In this document: positions 35,275 to 44,800 of the stretch, piece after piece
How positions within the stretch are numbered: position 1 is the first letter of the stretch
How the letters are laid out: the number at the start of each line of letters is the position of its first letter
NCBI RefSeq assembly: GCF_014192575.1
Contig: NZ_JACHYC010000002.1
Coordinates: 186,001 to 250,000, forward strand
Direction of reading: 5' to 3'
Origin: Variovorax sp. Sphag1AA
GTDB lineage: Bacteria; Pseudomonadota; Gammaproteobacteria; Burkholderiales; Burkholderiaceae_C
DNA: 64,000 nucleotides
Notes under the pieces: model-generated
Databases searched by the model: none
The model's input: only the letters and a program-made list of their open reading frames with translations
Told to the model about the DNA's origin: nothing
Program-made: the position numbers and the translations under genes

Positions 35275-36073
35275 GTGCTTCTGCAGTAAGGCGTTGCAGC
35301 GCTTCGGTCGGGACCATTGCGTTGTTGGGTTGCGGATCGGACGTCCAGATCAGCGGATGCTGGAACGACGAGATCGTGACGGGCATACGGCTCTCGGCCG
35401 CCGCGCTTGCCCATTGCTGTGCGGCCCGGTCCTCGGGGTCCGCAAGCACGGTGGTGTGATGCAGGGCGGTGAGCTGCAACGCCTTCGGCGAAAGCGAGCG
35501 CAGTTGCTGCCGGAGGACCGGCGAGACCGCAAAGCCGAGCACCTCGTCGGTGTAGGCATCACCGTCCTTCGTCAGCCGGCGGCGCCAGGCCGGATCGGGC
35601 ACGCAGTAGGAGCGTTCGAGCGCGTCGACGTGGCTCTCGCGAAGGCTGTCGAGATAGCGCGCGCCGTCGATGATCGGGTCCCAGAGAATGAGTCGTGCCG
35701 GATCGCAGTGGCCGCTCTTGGCCGCGAGCACCGCCGCCGTTGCGCCCAGCCGCGCGCCGAGCCAGAGGATGCGACGCGCACCGACTCGGCGGCGCAGTTC
35801 CTCGTGCGCGGTGCAGACGTCACGGCGCCAACCCTCGAGTTCGCCGTCGGCATCGTCGCCGGGCGAGTCTCCGGTGCCGTAGTAGTCGAAGCGCAGCACC
35901 GCAACGCCGATCCGCGCGAGGCGGTCGGAGAGCACGCGGAACAGCCGGTGCGCACGAATTGCCTCCTGTCCGATGGGCATGCAGATCAGCATCGCGACAT
36001 TCCCCTCGCGTTCCGGCGCATGAAACAGCCCGAACAACTGACGGGACGGTGGGCCGAAGAGCATGGGCGTCAT
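35267..36073 (-). CDS. Alpha/beta hydrolase-like protein with Arg at the nucleophile position
   Basis: A 268-residue protein with the fold landmarks LFGLFHAPER, LRFDYYGTGDSPGD and, at the nucleophile elbow, ILWLGARLGATAA, where the Ser position is Arg (GxRxG). It resembles exosortase A system-associated hydrolase 2, which has the same GLRLG-type elbow, so the change looks like a family trait and not a chance mutation. It probably does not work as a serine hydrolase and might be a pseudoenzyme partner of the next gene. The ATG at 36073 overlaps the phosphopantetheinyl transferase stop (ATGA). Confidence 0.8.
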   Translation of the reverse strand: MTPMLFGPPSRQLFGLFHAPEREGNVAMLICMPIGQEAIRAHRLFRVLSDRLARIGVAVLRFDYYGTGDSPGDDADGELEGWRRDVCTAHEELRRRVGARRILWLGARLGATAAVLAAKSGHCDPARLILWDPIIDGARYLDSLRESHVDALERSYCVPDPAWRRRLTKDGDAYTDEVLGFAVSPVLRQQLRSLSPKALQLTALHHTTVLADPEDRAAQQWASAAAESRMPVTISSFQHPLIWTSDPQPNNAMVPTEALQRLTAEAHD

Positions 36074-36777
36074 GCGTACAACTCGCTTTCGTGGGTGGGG
36101 CGATTCGCCCCTGTCTCGGTGAAAAGCCGCCGGGCGATGGCACAGACTACACCCTCGCCGCCGTCGAAGGACGATACCGCGACCAGCACCTTCCCGTCGT
36201 CCATCGGCATGAGGACTTCGCGGTCGTGCGCGTCCACGCCCGCCTCGAAGGTGCGGGTGTCGACGCCGAGCCCGAGGCCGATCGCCTTCAGGCAGGCTTC
36301 CTTGCGGGTCCAGCAGGTGAGGAAGGCGCGCTCGCGCAACGAAGCCGGGACCGCTGCAAGCGCCCGCTGCTCGGCTTCCGTGAAATAGGAGGCGGCCATT
36401 GCCTCGGCATCGGGCATCGGACGCAGCACCTCGATATCGACGCCAATTTCCGCAGCACCATTGCCGATCGCGACCAGCGCGACCGATTTGCTGTGACTCA
36501 GATTGAACTGCACGCCAGCGGGCCGGACCAGCGCAGGCTTGCCCGCCTCGCCCTGCACGAACTCGAGCTGCGAAGCGGCCACGCCGGTGTGCGATGAGAG
36601 GATCTGCCGCAACGTCACATGCGCTGCGATGAAGCGCTCCCGGTCGCGCTGGAACACGAAGCGCGCCGCCCGATCCCGCTCGGCCTGCGACAGGCATGAA
36701 GCGTCGACCGGCGGCGCATCGAGATCGACCCGCCACACGAGGTCGGATGTGGGCCGGGCGACGGGTGCGATCGACAA
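36070..36777 (-). CDS. Sfp-type 4'-phosphopantetheinyl transferase
   Basis: A 235-residue enzyme that loads coenzyme A-derived phosphopantetheine onto carrier domains. Motifs: VQFNLSHSKSVALVAIG, the Mg-binding EIGVDIEVLRPM (near 113-124) and FLTCWTRKEACLKAIGLGL (near 150-170). It starts ten bases after the downstream synthetase stop and overlaps the hydrolase gene. Its place in the operon points to activation of the four carrier domains encoded just upstream. Confidence 0.93.
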   Translation of the reverse strand: MSIAPVARPTSDLVWRVDLDAPPVDASCLSQAERDRAARFVFQRDRERFIAAHVTLRQILSSHTGVAASQLEFVQGEAGKPALVRPAGVQFNLSHSKSVALVAIGNGAAEIGVDIEVLRPMPDAEAMAASYFTEAEQRALAAVPASLRERAFLTCWTRKEACLKAIGLGLGVDTRTFEAGVDAHDREVLMPMDDGKVLVAVSSFDGGEGVVCAIARRLFTETGANRPTHESELYA

Positions 36778-36787
36778 GGCCTCTTCC

Positions 36788-39700
36788 TCAGTTCTTGCGA
36801 CCCCAGCCGGAGAACACGCGACCGAGCAGGCCGCGCTTGGGCTCCTTGCTGGCTGCGAGTTCAGCCGGGTCGATGGCGGTGCCAGCCGCGGCAGACGACA
36901 GTTGGCCCAGCGTCTCGTAGACGTAGCGACGCGGATCGACGCGGAAGCCCATCACATGCTCGGCCTGCTGGATCACGCGCATCGCGAGCAGTGAATCGCC
37001 ACCGAGGTCGAAGAAGGTCTCGTCCGCGTGGATGTCGTTGACGTCGATGCTGAGCGCGCTGGCCCAGATCTGGGCGAGGCGCGCCTGCTCCGGCTGCAGC
37101 AGCGTGGCCTCGCGTTGCCGCTGGGGCTGCACGGCCACCGGTGCTGGCGTGGATGCCGTTTCGACGGCCGTTGCCGGTGCTTCGGAAGCCGACAGCCGCT
37201 GCAGGTAGGTCGCGCTCGCGGAGCCTTGCGGCGAGAGGATCGTGTCGAGCGTTGCATCGGGCTGCTCGACCACGCGGCGCAGCAACTCGATGTAGCGTTC
37301 CTTGAAGGCCGCGCCGGTTTCCTGGCTGTAGATGTCGGCGTTGTAGACGATCGCGCCTTCGAGCATGGTGGACTTGTCCATCAGCCAGATGCCGAGGTCG
37401 TCGGTCGCGCCGTGCTGCACCAGGTGGACTTGCCGGTCGACGAGGCCGCCCACGTCCTTCGCGCGCTCGCGCGCATCCTGGAACGAGAACAGCGCCTGGT
37501 ACAGGCCCACGCCCTGCGCGCGTTCGGCGAACTCGGGTTCGCGCGCGAGGCGCTCGAACGGGATCAGCTGGTGATCCATCACCGCGATGAGTTCCTGCTT
37601 GATGTAGCGCATGAACTCGCCGAAGCGCTGCGCCCCGTCGATCTGGAACGACAGCGGCAGCAGATTGTTGAAGAACCCCATCACCGGTTCGAGTTCCGGC
37701 GCCTCGCGGCCGCGGACCGGCGTTGCGATGACGATCGATGGCGTGCCGATGACCTTGCTCATCATCATCACGTAGACGCCCAGCGTCAGCATGTTGAGCG
37801 TCATCTCGTGGTGCTGGCCGAGCTGGCGGAGCTGCTCCGTGAGTTCGCGATCGACACTGACCCAGTGCGATCCTCCGCGGCCACTCATGCCCGCGCGGCG
37901 CGGCATGTCGGTGCGCGGCGCCTTGGCGGGCGGCGCCTTCGCGAAGCGCTCCTTCCAGTAGCGCAGCTGCACCAGCGCGGCCGGCGATTCGAGCCAGCGC
38001 GCGTACCAGTCGGCATAGTCGCCGTGCGTCGCTGCCAGCGGCGGCAGGCCGTGCGGCTCGCCGCGCACCAGCGCGCCGTAGATCGTCGAGAGCTCCTGCT
38101 GGAGGATGTCGAAAGACCAACCATCCCAGATCAGGTGATGCGGGACGAACACGAAGACATGGTCATCGGCCGCAAGACGGAACAACGTCGCATGGAAGAG
38201 CGGCGCTTGGTGAATGGCGATCGGGCGATCTGCCAGTTCGCGCATCTTCTCGTTCAGTGCGGTCGCGCGGTCGCCTTCGGGCAAGGCGCTCAAGTCGACG
38301 ATCGGCAGTTCGTACCGAACGCTCTCGGCAATCAGCGCGGCCGGTTCGCCGCTCGCCGGATCGATGCCGAACGCGGTGCGCAGGGTCGGCTGCCGTTCGA
38401 TGATGGCGTTCAGCGCGGCCTGGAACTTCAGGGCGTCCATCGGTCCGCCAAGCCGGTGTGCGGAAGGCGCGTTGTACGTCGAGCGGTCCGGATACATCTC
38501 TTCGAGGAAGCGGATGCGTTCCTGCATCGGCGTCACCGGCGCGGTGCGGCGGCCCGGCAGGGCCTTGATCGCCTCGCCGCGCGGTGTGCCGCTCTTGCGC
38601 AGCGTCTCGATCGCAACCGCGAGCTTCTCGGCGGTGGGCGCTTCGAACAGCACGCGCAGCGGCACCGTCACGTCGAACTCACGGCTCAGCAGTGTCGCAA
38701 GCCGGGCTGCAAGCAGCGAATGGCCGCCGAGCGAGAAGAAGTCGTCATGGACGCCGAGGCCGGGCAGGTTGAGCACCTGCTCCATGTGGCCGAGCACCGC
38801 CTTTTCGCCTTCGTTGCGCGGCGCGACGCGCTCCACCGTGGTTTCGCGCACAGCGGCCGGCTTGGGCAGCGCCTTGCGATCGACCTTGCCGTTGGGCAGG
38901 AAGGGGATCGCGTCCAGCGTCACCACATGCTGCGGAAGCATGTACTGCGGCAGCCGCTCGCGCAGCCGGCGATCCAGTTCGTGCAAATCGATGCTTGCGC
39001 CCGATGAGGGGCTCACATAGGCCACCAGGCGCACATCGCCCGGCTGGTCTTCGCGCGTGATCACCACGCTGTTGCCGACGCCCGGGGCTTCGTTGCAGGC
39101 GGCTTCGATTTCACCGAGCTCGATGCGGTAGCCGCGAACCTTCACCTGGAAGTCGAAGCGGCCCATGTGTTCGAGCAGACCGTCGTTGCCCCAGCGACCA
39201 CGGTCGCCGGTGCGGTAGAGGTACGCACCGGTCTCGCCCCACGGGTCGGCCACGAAGCGCTCGGCGGTGAGTTCGGGGCGGTCGAGGTAACCCAGCGTCA
39301 CGCCGTCGCCGCCGATCACGATCTCGCCCGGCACGCCGATCGGGCAGCGCTGGCCGTTCGCGTCGAGCACCCAGACGGTGGTGTTGGCAATGGGCTTGCC
39401 GATCGACACGCCGCGCTGCGCGACGCGCGACGGCTCCACGCGCCAGAGGGTGGACCAGATCGTGGTTTCGGTCGGGCCGTACATGTTCCAGAGCTCGCCG
39501 CAGCGCTGCAGCAGCGACTGGGCGAGATCCGAAGGCAATCCTTCACCGCCGACCAGCGCCTTGAACTTCGGCGAACCCGGCCATTGCGCATCGAGCAGCA
39601 GGCGCCAGCCGCCGGGCGTCGCCTGCATCATGGTTGCGCCGCTCTGTTCGATCAGGGCGCGCAGCGCGTTGCCGTCCATCGTCGTGTCGCGCGAGACCAG

Positions 39701-41809
39701 GATCACTTCGGCGCCAACGGTCAGCGGCAGCATGAGTTCGAGCACCGCGATGTCGAAGGACAGCGTGGTGACGGCGGCCAGGCGATCGTCGGCCGTGATG
39801 CCGGGCGCCTCGCGCATGCTCATCAGGAAGTTCGCGACCGCGCCGTGCGGCACGCACACGCCCTTGGGCTTGCCGGTGGAGCCGGAGGTGTAGATCACAT
39901 AGGCCGCATCGGCGGCCTGTGCATCCTGCGCGGAAGGCGCGAGTGCGGTGGCGGGCTTGCTCTGCCAGTCGGTGTCGCGGTCGAGCGTGAGCACGCGTTG
40001 CGCTGCGTCGGCGCACCAGTTCGCGGGCACCGCGGCGACGGTGGAGCTCGTCAGAAGCAGGCCGAGCTGCGCGTCTTCCGCGTAGTAGTCGAGCCGTGCT
40101 TGAGGGAAGGCGGGGTCGAGCGGCACGTACGCGGCGCCGGACTTCAGCACCGCCAGCAGCGCGACCATCATGTCGGCGCCGCGATCGAGGCACAGGCCGA
40201 CGCGCTGGCCGCGGCCGATGCCGCGTTCGCGCAAGGCTTGGGCGAGGCGGTTCGATTGCTCGTCCAGTTCAAGGTAGCTCAGGCTGCGCGTGCCGTCGCG
40301 CAGCGCGGCGCGATCGGGCGTCTTCGCGGCCTGCGCGGCAAAGCCCGCATGCATCAGCGGCTGGCCGGCAAGCGGCGTCGGCGCCGGCTGCAAAGCGGTG
40401 ATCGCCTTCGCTTCGGACTCGTCGAGGATGTTGAGCTTGCCGAGCGCCATCGAAGGATCGGCCGCGACCGAGCGCAGCAGGCATTCGTACATGCCGAGCC
40501 AGCGCTTGACGGTTGCGTCGTCGTACAGGTCGGCGTTGTATTGCGCCTCGATCTGCATGCCCTTCGCGACCGGCGCGATGTTGACGAACAGTTCGAAGTT
40601 CTCGTAGCGGCGCGGGATCGAGCTCTGCTCCGATTCGATCTCGGGGAAATTGCTCGTGACCAGCGCGCCGCTGTCCAGATTGAAGAGCACGTTCACCAGC
40701 GGCAGGCGGCTCGGGTCGCGCGGCACAGGCAGCTTGCGCAGCAGTGCGCCGTAGGTCAGCGTCTGGTGCTCAAAGGCATCCAGCAGTGACGTGCCCGAAG
40801 CGGCCGCAAAGGCCTCGAAGGACATCTGCGGCTCGACCGCGACGCGGATCGGCAGCGTGTTGACGCAGTGGCCCACCAGCGAAGGCATGTCGCTCGGCAT
40901 CTGGCCGGCCGCGGCAATGCCGATCACCAGGTCGTCCTGTGCGGTCAGCCGGTGCAGCGTGGCCGCGAAGGCGCTGAACATCGTCGCGAACAGACTCGTG
41001 CCCGAGGCAGCGCCAACCTTGCGCAGCGAATCGATCAGGTCCCGGCCCAGCACGTGGTCGACACGGCGCGAGCTGAAGGTGCGCACCGCAGGACGCGGCC
41101 TGTCGACCGGGAGTTCGAGCACCGGCAGGCTGCCGCCGGCGAAGCGCGAGAGCCAGTAGTCGATATGACCCTGCATCTCGGGGCTGGACGCTTCTTGCGT
41201 CTCCCAGGCCGCATAGTCCGAGTACTGCGAGGGCGCTTCGAGCGCCGGGCCGAGGCCGATCTGCTCGGCATAGAGCAGGCCGAGGTCCTGGCTGATCACG
41301 CCCCACGACCAGCCGTCGCAGATCGCGTGGTGTGCGGTCATCACCAGCACATGTTCGAGCTCGGAGATCTTGTAGAGGCCGGCCCGGAAGAGCGGACCTT
41401 TCTCGAGATAGAACGGGTCGAGCACCGCTGCGAGGCTCTCGTCCTCGAGCCGGCGCTTCTGCGCCGCGGGCTCGAGCTGGCTCAAGTCGTGTTGCGCCAT
41501 GTTCACCGACGCCGCTTCGCCTATCAGCATCTGCGTTCCGTCCGGAGAGATGGTCGCGCGAAGCGATTCGTGCCGCGCGACCAGCCGGTCGAGTGCGCCG
41601 GCGAGCGCGCCCGTATCCAGTGCACCCTTGAGTCGCATCCGCAGCGACTCGTTGTAGGCCAGCGAAGCTTCCGGACTCAGCCGATCGCCCAGCCAGACCT
41701 CTCGCTGCGCCTCCGTCGTCGGGACGATCCGCTCGATGAGGCCCGACGCGAAGGGATCGAAGTCGTCGGCGGGCGCGTTGTCGGCGGGGGTGAGGACGGC
41801 TTCAGTCAT
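36788..41809 (-). CDS. Nonribosomal peptide synthetase, C-A-T-C-T
   Basis: A 1673-residue synthetase. Domains in order: condensation (HHAICDG near 163), adenylation (YTSGSTGKPKGV near 643), carrier (GGHSLLAAR, Ser near 1028), second condensation (HHLIWDG near 1226), second carrier (GGDSLLAMR, Ser near 1604). All catalytic motifs are intact. My manual extraction of the specificity pocket gives D-I-L-Q-V-G-M-I-W-K, eight of ten positions equal to the known glycine code DILQLGLIWK, so Gly is the best guess. The second C-T pair has no adenylation domain, and there is no thioesterase, reductase or terminal condensation-like release domain. It overlaps the upstream synthase by four bases. Confidence 0.92.
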   Translation of the reverse strand: MTEAVLTPADNAPADDFDPFASGLIERIVPTTEAQREVWLGDRLSPEASLAYNESLRMRLKGALDTGALAGALDRLVARHESLRATISPDGTQMLIGEAASVNMAQHDLSQLEPAAQKRRLEDESLAAVLDPFYLEKGPLFRAGLYKISELEHVLVMTAHHAICDGWSWGVISQDLGLLYAEQIGLGPALEAPSQYSDYAAWETQEASSPEMQGHIDYWLSRFAGGSLPVLELPVDRPRPAVRTFSSRRVDHVLGRDLIDSLRKVGAASGTSLFATMFSAFAATLHRLTAQDDLVIGIAAAGQMPSDMPSLVGHCVNTLPIRVAVEPQMSFEAFAAASGTSLLDAFEHQTLTYGALLRKLPVPRDPSRLPLVNVLFNLDSGALVTSNFPEIESEQSSIPRRYENFELFVNIAPVAKGMQIEAQYNADLYDDATVKRWLGMYECLLRSVAADPSMALGKLNILDESEAKAITALQPAPTPLAGQPLMHAGFAAQAAKTPDRAALRDGTRSLSYLELDEQSNRLAQALRERGIGRGQRVGLCLDRGADMMVALLAVLKSGAAYVPLDPAFPQARLDYYAEDAQLGLLLTSSTVAAVPANWCADAAQRVLTLDRDTDWQSKPATALAPSAQDAQAADAAYVIYTSGSTGKPKGVCVPHGAVANFLMSMREAPGITADDRLAAVTTLSFDIAVLELMLPLTVGAEVILVSRDTTMDGNALRALIEQSGATMMQATPGGWRLLLDAQWPGSPKFKALVGGEGLPSDLAQSLLQRCGELWNMYGPTETTIWSTLWRVEPSRVAQRGVSIGKPIANTTVWVLDANGQRCPIGVPGEIVIGGDGVTLGYLDRPELTAERFVADPWGETGAYLYRTGDRGRWGNDGLLEHMGRFDFQVKVRGYRIELGEIEAACNEAPGVGNSVVITREDQPGDVRLVAYVSPSSGASIDLHELDRRLRERLPQYMLPQHVVTLDAIPFLPNGKVDRKALPKPAAVRETTVERVAPRNEGEKAVLGHMEQVLNLPGLGVHDDFFSLGGHSLLAARLATLLSREFDVTVPLRVLFEAPTAEKLAVAIETLRKSGTPRGEAIKALPGRRTAPVTPMQERIRFLEEMYPDRSTYNAPSAHRLGGPMDALKFQAALNAIIERQPTLRTAFGIDPASGEPAALIAESVRYELPIVDLSALPEGDRATALNEKMRELADRPIAIHQAPLFHATLFRLAADDHVFVFVPHHLIWDGWSFDILQQELSTIYGALVRGEPHGLPPLAATHGDYADWYARWLESPAALVQLRYWKERFAKAPPAKAPRTDMPRRAGMSGRGGSHWVSVDRELTEQLRQLGQHHEMTLNMLTLGVYVMMMSKVIGTPSIVIATPVRGREAPELEPVMGFFNNLLPLSFQIDGAQRFGEFMRYIKQELIAVMDHQLIPFERLAREPEFAERAQGVGLYQALFSFQDARERAKDVGGLVDRQVHLVQHGATDDLGIWLMDKSTMLEGAIVYNADIYSQETGAAFKERYIELLRRVVEQPDATLDTILSPQGSASATYLQRLSASEAPATAVETASTPAPVAVQPQRQREATLLQPEQARLAQIWASALSIDVNDIHADETFFDLGGDSLLAMRVIQQAEHVMGFRVDPRRYVYETLGQLSSAAAGTAIDPAELAASKEPKRGLLGRVFSGWGRKN

Positions 41810-44800
41810 GCTTGGAACTTCGTGAATTTGCCTTGGGCGTTCGGATCAGGCACGAACCAGGCGGGCTGCCCATCCTTGTCGCGCCCGAGCCGGGCGTTGG
41901 GAACGGGCGGGTGCGATGCGTCGAAGGTCGACTGCACGACAGCACGGCGCGGAAGCAGTTCGGCTTCCTGCATCTCGGCGATCGATTCCTTGAATGCGGA
42001 CTTGATCGTCGCGATGTCCTGCTGCGAATGCGCGGTCGTCATGAAGCAGGGGAAGTTGTCGAGGATGTGCACGCCGCGGCTGCGCATCATGGCGAACAGG
42101 AGGTCCTGCAGCGGATGGTCTTCGAGCCAGGTCACACGCCACAGCGACGAGAAGTAGCGGATCTCCAGCGGCGCGCCGACTTCGCGGCAGAACGCGGTCA
42201 GCTCGTCGGCCATCGCGGCGGTGTGCAGGTTGAGCTGGGTCTGCAGCTTGTTGTTGTCCTGCTTCAGGTGCTCCAGCGCGGCCTTCGACGCCGCGAGTGC
42301 GAGCGGATGGCGCACGAAGGTGCCCGCGAAGTAGGTGACGCCGACGGTCGGCACCGAGTCGTCGCCGTATTGCCATGCGCCGCCATCCAGCGCGTCCATG
42401 TAGGTGCGCTTGCCGGCGATCACGCCGACCGGGAAGCCGCCGCCGAGCACCTTGCCGTAGGTGGCCAGGTCCGCGCGGACGCCGAAGATCGCCTGCGCGC
42501 CGCCGAGGTCGCTGCGGAAGCCGGTGATGACCTCGTCGAAGATCAGGCAGGTTTCCGACTTCTCGGTGATCGCGCGCAGCTCGCGCAGGAATTCGCGCGG
42601 CTGGAAGTCGGGGCGACGGCTCTGCACCGGCTCCACGAGCACGGCGGCGAGGTCTTCCGCGTTGGCGCGGATGAATTCGAGCGACTCGGGCGTGCCGTAG
42701 TCGAGCACACGCACTTCGCCGAACATCGTCTGCAGCACGCCGGGTGCGGCGGACATGCCCTTGGCATTGCGGCCGGCGCGCACCAGCACTTCATCGAAGG
42801 TGCCGTGATAGGAGCCGGTGAACAGCACCACGGTGTTGCGGCCGGTCACGGTGCGCGCGATGCGCAGCGCGGCCATCACCGCTTCGGAACCGGTGTTGCA
42901 CAGGCCAGCGCGGTCGAAGCCGGTGAGCTCGCACAGCAGCTTGGTCACTTCGGCTGCGAGCGGATGCTGCGGGCCGATCTCATAGCCCTGGTCGAGCTGC
43001 TTGTGCACCGCTTCGTTGATGAAGTCCGGCGTCCATCCGAAGAGGTTCATGCCGAAGCCGTTGAGCGTGTCGACGTACTCGTTGCCGTCGATGTCCCAGA
43101 GGCGCGAGCCCTTGGAGCGGTCGATGACGATCTGGTAGGTGATCTCCTTCGTCGCCGGGCGGAAGCCATTCACCACGCGCGGATCGGCCATGTGCGGGCG
43201 GTTCTGTGCGGTGAATTCCTTGCTCTTCTTCGTGCGCTCGGTGTAGCGGCGCATGAAGGCGGCGAGTCGTGCCTTCTGTCGCTCGGTCGGTTCCTTGGCC
43301 TGCGTGTGGATGCGGGCGATGGCGCCGAATGCCTTCTTGACGTCGTACTTGACTTCACTGGCGGGCGCTTCCGCGTCGGTCGCGGATGCGGCGGCTGCGG
43401 GCTGCGCGGCTTGCGCAGGTTGCGAATTGGACGCCGTGGCCGCGACGGAGGCCTTGGACGTGGGTTGCTCCACCACCGGTGCCGGCAGCGCGGGGCTGGC
43501 CGGCATCGATGGTGCCGCCGACAGCAATGCGAGTTGCTGTTGCATCAATTGCATCTGTTGCGCGATGAGCTGCTGCACCAGGGTGCCGGCGCCAGCAGGC
43601 AGGGCCATGGGCTGCATCGCGGGCATCACCTGCTGCACGGGCGTGATCACCGGTGCTGCGGCTTGCGGTGCTACCGCAGTGATCGTGGCCGCAGGCGCTG
43701 CGACCGGAGTGGCCGGTGCGGCAGCGGCAGGCTCGGCCGGCAGCGTCGCGTCGAGGAACTCGGCGAGCGCGTCGAAGCTGCGATAGCTTTCCATCAACTG
43801 GCGGAAGGTCAGGTTGACCTTGAAGGTCTTCTTGACCTGCAGCGCAGCCTGCGTGAGCGTGAGCGAATCGAGCCCGATCTCGACAAAGGGCGCCGAGCCG
43901 TCGACGCCGGCCATGTCGACGCCGGACAGGTTCTCGAACAACTCGCGAAGCCGGGTGACGAGAGATGCGCGGCGCGCGGGCGGTGCGGAAGTGGCTGCGA
44001 CGGTCATTGTCAACTCCGGAAGCGAATTGGAAAGAAGAGGGGCGGAAGCGACGGAAGCCACCACGGGCGCGACCGTCGCGGCGGGTGCCGCTGCGATGTC
44101 GACCCAGAAGCGCTTGCGCTCGAAGGGATAGGTCGGCAGACGCACACGGTGCTTGCGTGCGCGCGTGTCGAGTGCGTTCAGGTCGAGCTCGATGCCTTGC
44201 GCCCAGAGGCGACCGGCGGCAAGACGCCAGGCGGCGTTCTCGCCTTGCGGCTGGTCCAACAGCAGCGAGACGGCGGGCGCGGGCACGGCCTTGGTCGCAT
44301 GCTGGCGCACCAGCGTGGCGAGCGTGTTGCGCGGGCCGATCTCGATGAAGAGCGGGTGCGCGAGCTGCGCGAGCACTTCGCGCACGGCTGGCGAGAAGCG
44401 CACGGTTTCGCGCAGGTGGCGCGCCCAGTAGTGCGGGTCGGTCGCTTCTTCTTCGGTGAGGAGGCGGCCGGTGAGCGTCGAGTAGATCGGGAGCGTGGGC
44501 TGCGAGAGCTTCGTCTCGCGCACCAGCGCTTCGAAGGGCTCGACCGCCGGTTCCATCATGGCCGAATGGAAAGCGTGCGAAGTCTGGAGTGCCTTCGCGA
44601 CGATGCCCTTGGCTTCTAGCGCAACGCGCAGGTTCTCGATCGCATCGCTCGGGCCGGCGGCCACGCACACGTTGGGGCCGTTATCGGCGGCGAGCGAGAT
44701 GCCTTCGGGAAGGAGCGGCACCAGGTCGGCGGCAGGCATGCGGACCGAGAGCATCGTGCCCGCGGGCAGCGCCTGCATCAGTGCGCCGCGGCGTGCCACG

